From positions 1 through 64,000 of the forward strand of contig CATZNW010000006.1 of NCBI GenBank assembly GCA_958422185.1: a stretch of 64,000 bases of DNA, in the 5' to 3' direction. The notes under the pieces are model-generated. The model did not search any database, was not told the DNA's origin, and worked only from the letters and a program-made list of their open reading frames with translations. Every line of letters starts with the position of its first letter. The first letter of the stretch is position 1. Positions 15,862 through 22,277 of this stretch are shown piece after piece. The stretch comes from an uncultured Clostridium sp. (lineage in GTDB: Bacteria; Bacillota; Clostridia; Oscillospirales; Acutalibacteraceae). The translations under genes were made by a program, and so were the position numbers.

Positions 15862-16905
15862 TTATGATTTAGAATAATCAACGCCAAGCTCCTGCATATG
15901 TGCAATTCTATCATTTGTGTCGGGATGTGTTGCATTCAGCGCGGCCCATAATGTGTTTTTTTCGTTCGCTCCGGCATCAATTTTCTCTAAAACATTGCAT
16001 AATATTTGACCATAGCCCAGCGAACAACTATATTTGTCAGCTTCAAATTCGTTTTTTCTTGAGGAATAGAAGCATATCCATGTTCCCAGTTTTGTCCAGA
16101 CGTTTATGGCTGTTACAAGAACCAAATCGAGTAATACTCTTGTTATTGCGCTTACAATCACGTCGGCAACACTGCTTGACAATATACTCAGAATTAAATG
16201 AAAAATGAAGGTTGTTATGTTTACAAGCATTCTGAATATTATAAAAATTCCTGTAACAATTAAATTGCCTACTTCGACCACTAATATAATATCGGTATCC
16301 TTATGCGCAAGGTGTCCGAATTCGTGGCTTAAAACAGCCTTGATTTCTTCATCAGAATAATCAAGAATTCCCTCAGTTAAACAAACTGTTTTACGGCCTG
16401 TTGCAAAGGCGTTTGGTGCTTTGTCCTTACTCATAAAAAATTTTATATTGTCAGGCAAATTTGGGCTTATCTTTTTTGCTTTGCTGTATACTTCTTCAAA
16501 TAGGGGATTCAGCCTTTCCAGATAATCTTTTCTTTTAATTTTTTTACAGCCAGTCTGAAGTCTTAAAATAAACTCGCCAATAGGGGAAAGGGCAATACAA
16601 ATTGAAACTATGTAGACAACAAATCCGATTAAATATGCCACAACGGGATAAGTCTGCATACTATACGAACTCATTGTCAAAATATAACCTATCAAATATG
16701 TAACCAGAATAGTATTTATGATCATCCAGATGATGACGCCTACATTGCTTTTTCGAATAATATTTTTAAAAAAGTCAACTAGATAAAAATTACTTGTCGG
16801 TACACTTTGGACCGTACTTTCTGAAATGCGATTTACTTTGTTACCGCAGTATTTGCAGAATTTTGTGCTCTCGCTTAATTCGCTTCCACAGTGCTTACAA
16901 TACAT
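15862..16905 (-). CDS. Zinc-ribbon M48 (HtpX-like) membrane metalloprotease
   Basis: 347 residues. It opens with a zinc ribbon (YCKHCG, then FCKYCG), followed by two membrane helices (about 55-75 and 83-105). The M48 protease core is AFATGRKTVCLTEGIL, the catalytic HEFGH (about 194) and the third zinc ligand in NEFEADKYS; two more hydrophobic segments lie after HEXXH. The end, ATHPDTNDRIAHM, is typical of HtpX. These enzymes degrade misfolded membrane proteins on the cytosolic side. The fused zinc ribbon is not part of classical HtpX. AGAGGT precedes the ATG. It is 14 bases downstream of another zinc-ribbon membrane protein, forming an operon under a structured leader. Confidence 0.9.
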   Translation of the reverse strand: MYCKHCGSELSESTKFCKYCGNKVNRISESTVQSVPTSNFYLVDFFKNIIRKSNVGVIIWMIINTILVTYLIGYILTMSSYSMQTYPVVAYLIGFVVYIVSICIALSPIGEFILRLQTGCKKIKRKDYLERLNPLFEEVYSKAKKISPNLPDNIKFFMSKDKAPNAFATGRKTVCLTEGILDYSDEEIKAVLSHEFGHLAHKDTDIILVVEVGNLIVTGIFIIFRMLVNITTFIFHLILSILSSSVADVIVSAITRVLLDLVLVTAINVWTKLGTWICFYSSRKNEFEADKYSCSLGYGQILCNVLEKIDAGANEKNTLWAALNATHPDTNDRIAHMQELGVDYSKS

Positions 16906-16919
16906 ATTTATTTACCTCT

Positions 16920-17843
16920 TTAATTTTCACCTAAATTTACAGTTTCTCTTGTCCTAACCGGTCCTTCAAGGTAAGCGTTTCCGCTTTCATCATATTTAAT
17001 CAGGTTTAAATCTGTGCCCTGCCATACAGCGTTTACATACGCATCAAGATTATCGTTTTTGGAGATAGGTACAAATCTTCCGTTTTCATATAGAAAATAA
17101 GCCCGAGTCGAAAAACTTTCAGAATACAGGTCGGAAACTGAATACCAATGAAAAATACGCTGATAAATATATCCGTTGATATATTCGTTTTCTAACGTTT
17201 TAACAAAAAGCTTTCTTATAGGGTTTCCGTAATCGTCATTAAAGCCTATGTTGAAATCAAAGTTAAAGCAGTACACTGTGTTTTCTTTGAAATTCTTTGA
17301 CTCGGAGACGGTTATGGAGTTTTCAATTTTTTCATCATTATTGCTGTCTGTTCTGGCAGAGGCATAGATCGCAGGTTCGGCGCTTTCAAAAGAATATTCT
17401 CCAGTAACGGAGTCATAAGCGCAATAGTTTTCTTCACAATTATAAAAGCAGTATTTTATGCACCACTTTTCTCCGAAGACAGATCCAAAATTGTTGTCGG
17501 AAAAATTAAACGTCAGCAGATTATTATCTTTGTCAATATTTATGCTTTCAATAAGCTGCTCGCCGCTGTAATCCATTTCGGAAATTACAACATCGGCTTG
17601 CCCATAGTAATTATTGCCGAACCACAGCGCAGCGGTCAAAAAATAACCGGCAATCATCAGTATAATTATAGCAACGGCTAAAACTGCTTTTTGCGGTTTT
17701 TTTAGCCGTCTTCTTTTTTTCGCTACAGGGGGAGAAGGTCCAATGCTGCTGACGTGTTGAATACCTTCGTCGTTTTTATGCCCGCAATATTCACAAAACA
17801 GGCTGTCTTTATCAATTTCTTTTCCGCAATTTTCGCAAAACAT
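16920..17843 (-). CDS. Zinc-ribbon single-pass membrane protein of unknown function
   Basis: 307 residues. The ATG at 17843 follows GGAGGT; upstream in-frame codons run through the terminator hairpin and are not coding. An N-terminal zinc ribbon (FCENCG, then FCEYCG), a basic stretch (KKRRRLKKPQK) and one membrane helix (about 47-68) lead into a 235-residue extracytoplasmic domain rich in Asp, Asn, Tyr and Phe. I do not recognise this domain. Zinc-ribbon plus one helix plus an outer domain is a common gut-Clostridia layout, possibly a sensor or scaffold. It shares the zinc-ribbon type with the M48 protease in the same operon, so the two may work together; that is inference. Confidence 0.8.
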   Translation of the reverse strand: MFCENCGKEIDKDSLFCEYCGHKNDEGIQHVSSIGPSPPVAKKRRRLKKPQKAVLAVAIIILMIAGYFLTAALWFGNNYYGQADVVISEMDYSGEQLIESINIDKDNNLLTFNFSDNNFGSVFGEKWCIKYCFYNCEENYCAYDSVTGEYSFESAEPAIYASARTDSNNDEKIENSITVSESKNFKENTVYCFNFDFNIGFNDDYGNPIRKLFVKTLENEYINGYIYQRIFHWYSVSDLYSESFSTRAYFLYENGRFVPISKNDNLDAYVNAVWQGTDLNLIKYDESGNAYLEGPVRTRETVNLGEN

Positions 17844-17862
17844 TGTTTTTATACCTCCAAAA

Positions 17863-17892
17863 TAAAAAAAGCGTACAGCCGAAGCTGTACGC
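17863..17892 (-). terminator. Terminator hairpin directly before the ribosome-binding site (attenuator)
   Basis: On the minus strand, GCGTACAGC-TTCG-GCTGTACGC is a perfect 9-bp stem with a stable UUCG tetraloop and a T7 tail. The tail is followed within five bases by TTGGAGGT and the start codon. A terminator in this position must be bypassed for the gene to be read from the promoter at 18050-18078, as in attenuators and riboswitches. Confidence 0.85.
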
Positions 17893-18043
17893 AAAAAACG
17901 CAAGCTCAACTGTCGCCAAACATTTAAACAAACACTGTACACAATAAGGGCAGTATTGTATCAAGAGCAAGCATTTTTATCAAAAAAATGGCTACCCTTC
18001 ATGTGTACAAAAATACTGTATTTAATTTGTTTAAATATTTGGC
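17893..18043 (-). ncRNA. Structured 5' leader, candidate cis-regulatory RNA
   Basis: The predicted transcript starts near 18043. Its first 18 bases (18043-18026) pair with 17932-17915 with one G-U pair, closing the domain. Inside are TGTACACA/TGTGTACA (18009-18002 with 17943-17936), AAGGGTAG/CTGCCCTT (17999-17992 with 17953-17946) and a CATTTTT/AAAAATG hairpin (17990-17972). The segment GUGUACAG (17942-17935) can alternatively pair over 8 bp with the 3' arm of the terminator (CUGUACGC, 17878-17871), an antiterminator. I do not recognise a known riboswitch class. Structure is read by eye; ligand and regulation are inference. Confidence 0.55.
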
Positions 18044-18049
18044 ATCTAC

Positions 18050-18078
18050 ATTTTATCATTATCATAAAAATAAGTCAA
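18050..18078 (-). promoter_or_regulatory. Promoter of the zinc-ribbon/M48 operon
   Basis: Minus strand TTGACT (18073-18078), 17-bp spacer, TAAAAT (18050-18055). The start site falls on the first base of the 18-bp closing stem of the leader. Confidence 0.6.
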
Positions 18079-18080
18079 TA

Positions 18081-18118
18081 AAAAACTCACTGTGACATTT
18101 TTACACGTCATAGTGAGT
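18081..18118 (-). terminator. Terminator of nrdD-nrdG
   Basis: Minus strand ACTCACTATGAC / GTCACAGTGAGT, one G-U pair, 10-nt loop, followed by TTTTTT. It sits between nrdG and the next promoter. Confidence 0.85.
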
Positions 18119-18176
18119 ACTTTCTTCCAAGCGGAATATTTGCTTTCGAGCATAATATTTCGGTAATGCTCTTTTG

Positions 18177-18701
18177 CTATTCAAGATAAAGTGTGATCCG
18201 TCCGTTTTCCAGCGTTTTTTTTAGGTCTATTACCCTTTGGTTTTCAGAACCGCGGAATTTAAGGGAAATGTTTTTCCGTTCCTTTTCAAATTTGCCGTCA
18301 ACAAGAATGTCTATGTATTTCAGCATTTCCTGTGCCGTTTCGGTATAAGCACGGCTTTTTTCCTTTCCCGTGATCTGCTCCAAAGTAAAGCCGCTGTAAC
18401 ACCACACGTTTTTCATCGGATAACGCGCTTTAAAATCTTTTAAAAGCTCCGCCATTCCTGCCTGATTTTCAGGCTCAAACGGTTCTCCGCCCAAAAGCGA
18501 CAGTCCGGCTATCCACGGTGGCTCACAGGAAGATAAAATATATTCCTTGGTCTCAGCATCCCATTTTTTTCCATAATCAAAATCCCAGGCGATCTCATTG
18601 AAGCACTCCGGGCAGTGATGGCGGCATCCTGAAACGAAAACGGAGGTGCGCACGCCTTCTCCGTTTGCAATATCATTTGTTTTGATTTCTGCAATATTCA
18701 T
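18177..18701 (-). CDS. nrdG: Anaerobic ribonucleotide reductase activating enzyme
   Basis: 174 residues, the normal length. This radical SAM enzyme uses a [4Fe-4S] cluster and SAM to create the glycyl radical on NrdD. The cluster motif is CRHHCPEC (Cys-x3-Cys-x2-Cys, about 30-37), the SAM-binding GGEP lies in SLLGGEPFEPEN, and the C-terminal LVDGKFEKERK with RGSENQRVID is typical. Homology begins at MNIAEI, so the ATG at 18701 is used even though no good ribosome-binding site precedes it. A hairpin (18714-18742) lies just upstream, between it and nrdD. Low expression relative to nrdD is therefore expected, fitting a catalytic activator. Confidence 0.94.
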   Translation of the reverse strand: MNIAEIKTNDIANGEGVRTSVFVSGCRHHCPECFNEIAWDFDYGKKWDAETKEYILSSCEPPWIAGLSLLGGEPFEPENQAGMAELLKDFKARYPMKNVWCYSGFTLEQITGKEKSRAYTETAQEMLKYIDILVDGKFEKERKNISLKFRGSENQRVIDLKKTLENGRITLYLE

Positions 18702-18713
18702 AGCGAAACAGAA

Positions 18714-18742
18714 GGGAGCGCAATGCAAATTACCGCGCTCCC
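18714..18742 (-). other. Intergenic hairpin between nrdD and nrdG
   Basis: A perfect 8-bp stem GGGAGCGC / GCGCTCCC, 13-nt loop, followed on the minus strand by TTCTGTTTC. It has a poor T-tract, so it is more likely a processing or partial-termination element than a full terminator. Confidence 0.6.
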
Positions 18743-18764
18743 TCTCCTTTTCTTTCATTCGTTA

Positions 18765-20939
18765 TTACAGGTGAAGGACCCTGTCTCTTATTTCCTGAGT
18801 TCTTCCCTGATTCCAAAACTGTGTGCCTATGTATCCGCATGTGCGGCGGGCAACGTTCATTTTGCTCTGATCCTCGTTGCCGCAGTTTGGACAGCGCCAA
18901 ACAAGCTTTCCGTTTTCCTCAACGATTTTTATTTCTCCGTCATATCCGCATACCTGGCAGTAATCGCTCTTTGTGTTGAGTTCGGCGTACATGATATGAT
19001 TATATATATACTGCATTACCGAAAGCACCGCAGGGATATTATCCTGCATATTGGGCACTTCAACATAGCTTATAGCGCCGCCGGGAGAAAGATTCTGGAA
19101 TTCGGCCTCAAATTCAAGCTTTTTGAAAGCGTCGATCTCTTCGGAAACGTGAACATGGTAACTGTTTGTAATATAGTTTTTATCCGTAACGCCCGGAATC
19201 TTGCCGAAACGTTTCTGAAGGCACTTTGCAAACTTATATGTTGTTGATTCAAGCGGTGTGCCATAAACAGAAAAATCAATGTTTTCCTTTGCTTTCCACT
19301 CTTTGCACGCGTCATTAAGTTTTTGCATAACAGAAAGCGCAAAATCCTTTGCGTCGGGGTCGGTATGGCTTTTGCCCGTCATATATTTTACGCATTCGTA
19401 AAGTCCGGCATAACCAAGTGAGATCGTTGAATATCCGCCGAACAGAAGCTTGTCGATCGTTTCGCCCTTTTTGAGCCTTGCAAGCGCGCCGTACTGCCAC
19501 AGTATCGGGGCAACATCGCTGGGCGTGCCGAGCAGTCTGTTGTGGCGGCACATAAGAGCGCGGTAGCAAAGGTCCAGCCTTTCGTCAAAGATCTTCCAGA
19601 ATTTGGTCATATCACCGCCGGAGGAACAGGCTATGTCAACCAGGTTAAGAGTAACAACGCCCTGGTTGAATCTGCCGTAATATTTAGGCTTGTTCGTTTT
19701 AGGATCCACATACGGGGTGAGGAAAGAACGGCAGCCCATGCAGGTGTAAACATTTCCGTTTCCGTTTTTATCGATCTTAAGCTCACGCATTTTCTTGGCG
19801 GAGATATAATCGGGCACCATTCTCTTTGCCGTGCATTTTGCGGCAAGGCATGTAACGTCCCAGTATTTTGAATCCGGGGTGATATTGTCTTCGTCAAGCA
19901 CATAAATCAGCTTCGGGAACGCCGGTGTGATCCATACGCCGCTCTCGTTCTTGACGCCCTGGATCCTCTGGCGAAGGACTTCTTCGATTATGAGTTTAAG
20001 GTCGTCTCTCGTCTGGCCTTCCTCAACTTCGTCAAGATACATAAATACGGTAACGAACGGAGCCTGCCCGTTTGTAGTCATTAGGGTTATGACCTGATAC
20101 TGGATCGTCTGCACACCGCGCTTGATCTCGCTCTTGACACGCATTTCGGTGATCTTATTGATCTCTTCATCCGTTGGGTCGATACCGGCATCTTCAAGTT
20201 CCGCTTTTACATCTTTTCTGAATTTCTGTCTGCTTAAATCAACAAACGGAGCAAGGTGGGCAAGGCTTATGCTCTGACCGCCGTACTGGCTGGAGGCGAT
20301 CTGGGCAATGATCTGGGTGGCAATGTTGCACGCCGTTGAAAAAGTATGAGGCTTTTCGATCATAGTGCCGCTTATAACGGTTCCGTTTTGCAGCATGTCC
20401 TCAAGATTTACAAGGTCGCAGTTATGCATATGCTGCGCAAAGTAATCCGCGTCATGAAAATGGATGATACCGTTCTCATGAGCCTCAACTATATCCTGAG
20501 GCAAAAGGATCCTCTTTGTAAGGTCTTTTGAAACCTCACCCGCCATATAATCGCGCTGAACGCTGTTTACTGTAGGATTCTTGTTTGAATTTTCCTGCTT
20601 AACTTCCTCATTGTTGCACTCAATAAGCGTAAGAATCTGTTCGTCCGTAGTATTGGATTTTCTTATCAGTGAACGGTTATAACGGTATTTAACATACCTT
20701 TTTGCAACCTCAAACGCTCCCTGCGCCATGATCTGGTTTTCAACAATGTCCTGAATCTCTTCAACGGAAAGGGCGCGCGCCGCTTTCATTATTTTAAATT
20801 CAACGAATTCGGCAATATCCCTTATCTGAGACGGGGTGAGTTCTTCTTTTTCGCAGGCCGCATTGGCTTTGGTAACTGCGGCAATGATCTTGGAGAGGTC
20901 AAATTCCGCCTCGGATCCGTTTCTCTTAATAATCTTCAT
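18765..20939 (-). CDS. nrdD: Anaerobic ribonucleoside-triphosphate reductase
   Basis: 724 residues. It reduces NTPs to dNTPs without oxygen, using a glycyl radical and formate as reductant. An ATP-cone regulatory domain (about 1-90, KIIKRNGSEAEFD) is at the N-terminus. Catalytic-domain Cys are in YTCMGCRSFL. The C-terminal zinc site is CQVCG and CPNCG, and the radical motif RRTCGYIG places the Gly near residue 706. GGAGG is eight bases before the ATG at 20939; a GTG three codons earlier overlaps the Shine-Dalgarno. It is transcribed from a near-consensus promoter and followed by nrdG. It shows that the cell makes DNA precursors anaerobically. Confidence 0.97.
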   Translation of the reverse strand: MKIIKRNGSEAEFDLSKIIAAVTKANAACEKEELTPSQIRDIAEFVEFKIMKAARALSVEEIQDIVENQIMAQGAFEVAKRYVKYRYNRSLIRKSNTTDEQILTLIECNNEEVKQENSNKNPTVNSVQRDYMAGEVSKDLTKRILLPQDIVEAHENGIIHFHDADYFAQHMHNCDLVNLEDMLQNGTVISGTMIEKPHTFSTACNIATQIIAQIASSQYGGQSISLAHLAPFVDLSRQKFRKDVKAELEDAGIDPTDEEINKITEMRVKSEIKRGVQTIQYQVITLMTTNGQAPFVTVFMYLDEVEEGQTRDDLKLIIEEVLRQRIQGVKNESGVWITPAFPKLIYVLDEDNITPDSKYWDVTCLAAKCTAKRMVPDYISAKKMRELKIDKNGNGNVYTCMGCRSFLTPYVDPKTNKPKYYGRFNQGVVTLNLVDIACSSGGDMTKFWKIFDERLDLCYRALMCRHNRLLGTPSDVAPILWQYGALARLKKGETIDKLLFGGYSTISLGYAGLYECVKYMTGKSHTDPDAKDFALSVMQKLNDACKEWKAKENIDFSVYGTPLESTTYKFAKCLQKRFGKIPGVTDKNYITNSYHVHVSEEIDAFKKLEFEAEFQNLSPGGAISYVEVPNMQDNIPAVLSVMQYIYNHIMYAELNTKSDYCQVCGYDGEIKIVEENGKLVWRCPNCGNEDQSKMNVARRTCGYIGTQFWNQGRTQEIRDRVLHL

Positions 20940-21017
20940 TACATTCACCTCCGGTAAAAGTTACAATACAGCGTAAAATATTACAAAATCGTTACATCAA
21001 CTGTATGTCGCTTTTAC

Positions 21018-21046
21018 ATAATACCAAAATACGGGAAGGTTGTCAA
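21018..21046 (-). promoter_or_regulatory. nrdD promoter
   Basis: Minus strand TTGACA (21041-21046), 17-bp spacer, TATTAT (21018-21023). The leader downstream has repeated TGTAAC/TGTAAT words. No clear NrdR box (ACACWATATATWGTGT type) was found. Confidence 0.75.
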
Positions 21047-21060
21047 TACAAAACAGGAAA

Positions 21061-21330
21061 AAATCACAATATCTTGTGTGTTTTTTTGAAAAAATCAAAA
21101 AAATAAACGATATGTAGATTTTGCTTTTTTAAGCGTATTTTGTTGTTTTTTGGCTTGCAATCGGGGGATTTTATGCCAGTCAAGCTGTTATTTGCTGAAA
21201 AAAGTTACAAGCGGCAAGTACAAAACGTATAATATTGTTTCGGCTGAGATCACTTGTTGGGGCGCGATTTTACTGCTTCCTGTTTGTCAGTTGCGTGTTT
21301 CAGACGGCTTTTTATTGTATAAAGGTTTTT
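21061..21330. other. Non-coding stretch between nrdD and thiT promoters
   Basis: A/T-rich DNA with no credible gene. The only signal is a weak plus-strand promoter-like pair, TTACAA (21205-21210) and TATAAT (21228-21233) with a 17-bp spacer, which could be a second start for thiT. Confidence 0.4.
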
Positions 21331-21331
21331 A

Positions 21332-21360
21332 TTGACAAAATATGCCGGCAGCATTATAAT
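21332..21360 (+). promoter_or_regulatory. Consensus promoter of the thiT transcript
   Basis: TTGACA (21332-21337), 17-bp spacer, TATAAT (21355-21360): an exact sigma-A consensus. The TPP riboswitch begins about a dozen bases downstream. Confidence 0.9.
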
Positions 21361-21373
21361 ATGTATAACTTAA

Positions 21374-21445
21374 TAAGTCAGGGGTGCCGAAAGGCTGAGA
21401 TCATACCCTTCGACCTGTTCGTTAGCACGAACAGCGGAGACTGTG
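21374..21445 (+). ncRNA. TPP riboswitch (THI element)
   Basis: The conserved THI core is readable: GGGGTGCC, GGCTGAGA, ACCCTT, GACCTG, then a small CGTTAGCACG hairpin arm and CAGCGGAGA. Short AGTC/GACT ends can close P1. It binds thiamine pyrophosphate and here acts through the terminator at 21461 to switch off thiT when TPP is plentiful. The element is compact, with a short P3. Confidence 0.93.
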
Positions 21446-21460
21446 TAAAGCAATATCTGC

Positions 21461-21493
21461 GCCCCGTTCTGCTCTGAGCGGGGCTTTTCTTTT
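21461..21493 (+). terminator. Riboswitch-controlled terminator
   Basis: GCCCCG (21461-21466) pairs with CGGGGC (21479-21484), 12-nt loop, then TTTTCTTTT. It lies between the TPP aptamer and the thiT ribosome-binding site, the usual expression platform. Confidence 0.85.
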
Positions 21494-21548
21494 GGCTTGT
21501 TGAGAATTTGGAGCGGTGCAGACGCGCTCCGGAAAGGAGTTTAAGAAT

Positions 21549-22148
21549 ATGGCAAATTCACAAATGAGTAAAACGCAAAAACTTACGGAAACCGCTATAA
21601 TGATCGCGCTTGCTACTTTGCTTTCGTATGTTACGATCTTCAACGCGCCTATGGGCGGCTCTATAACTGCTTTCAGCCAGGTGCCTATCGTTATTATAGG
21701 ATATCGCTACGGAATGAAATGGGGAATTGGCACGGGCGTAATTCACGGCGTTCTTCAGATGCTGTTGCAGGGACTCGGCAATTTTGCGTATGTTAAAGGT
21801 ATTGTTGCATATTTGATTCTGATCTTCGCGGATTATGTTATTGCTTTTGCCTGCCTCGGCATAGGCGGCGCGCTGTTCAGAAAAGCTGTTAAGAATCAGA
21901 CCCTTGCACTTGCCCTCGGCGGTGCTTTCGCCTCGCTTTTCCGGTTTATATGCCACTTTATCTCAGGTGTAACGATCTGGGGTGAATATGCAGACGGCTG
22001 GCAGTCGGTCTGGGCATACAGCTTCGGATATAACGGATTTTATATGCTTTTTGAAGGCATTATTACCGTTGCAGGTGTTGTTGCGCTTTCACTTGTTCTT
22101 GATTTCAACAGCCCCAAGCTGATCAGAAGAAGAAAAGTAAAAGCTTGA
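21549..22148 (+). CDS. thiT: Thiamine ECF transporter S component ThiT
   Basis: 199 residues with six predicted membrane helices, the usual size. ThiT binds thiamine with high affinity and works with the shared ECF A/A'/T energising module, which is not in this window. Family features include the N-terminal TETAIMIALATLLSYV, GVIHGVLQML and the aromatic-rich C-terminal part (WGEYADGWQSVWAYS, YNGFYMLFEG). AAAGGAG precedes the ATG at 21549; an upstream in-frame ATG is inside the leader. The TPP riboswitch upstream confirms the substrate. Confidence 0.95.
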   Translation: MANSQMSKTQKLTETAIMIALATLLSYVTIFNAPMGGSITAFSQVPIVIIGYRYGMKWGIGTGVIHGVLQMLLQGLGNFAYVKGIVAYLILIFADYVIAFACLGIGGALFRKAVKNQTLALALGGAFASLFRFICHFISGVTIWGEYADGWQSVWAYSFGYNGFYMLFEGIITVAGVVALSLVLDFNSPKLIRRRKVKA

Positions 22149-22171
22149 TATACCAGTATTTTGACTCTTTG

Positions 22172-22198
22172 TCCCCTGCAAAATGCAGGGGATTTTTT
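22172..22198 (+). terminator. thiT terminator
   Basis: TCCCCTGCA-AAA-TGCAGGGGA followed by TTTTTT. Confidence 0.92.
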
Positions 22199-22213
22199 GG
22201 TCCGGTTTTTGTC

Positions 22214-22242
22214 TTGTAAAGATCCGCGTGTTGTAATATAAT
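22214..22242 (+). promoter_or_regulatory. Promoter of the GH5-type gene
   Basis: TTGTAA (22214-22219), 17-bp spacer, TATAAT (22237-22242). Confidence 0.65.
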
Positions 22243-22277
22243 ATATGGTAAGCAGTTTTACTGTTTGAGAGGGAATT

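Noticed and set aside
17915..18043. Possible miniature inverted-repeat transposable element (18-bp terminal repeats)
   Set aside because: No target-site duplication is seen at the ends, the promoter start coincides with one end, and a terminator/ribosome-binding site follows in register. A leader RNA explains more, though copies elsewhere in the genome would revive this idea.
18723..19247. A 174-codon plus-strand open frame opposite nrdD
   Set aside because: It is antisense to the conserved glycyl-radical and zinc-binding end of NrdD, with no own signals.
20940..21017. NrdR box upstream of nrdD
   Set aside because: Only TGTAAC/TGTAAT repeats are seen; none resembles the ACACWATATATWGTGT consensus.
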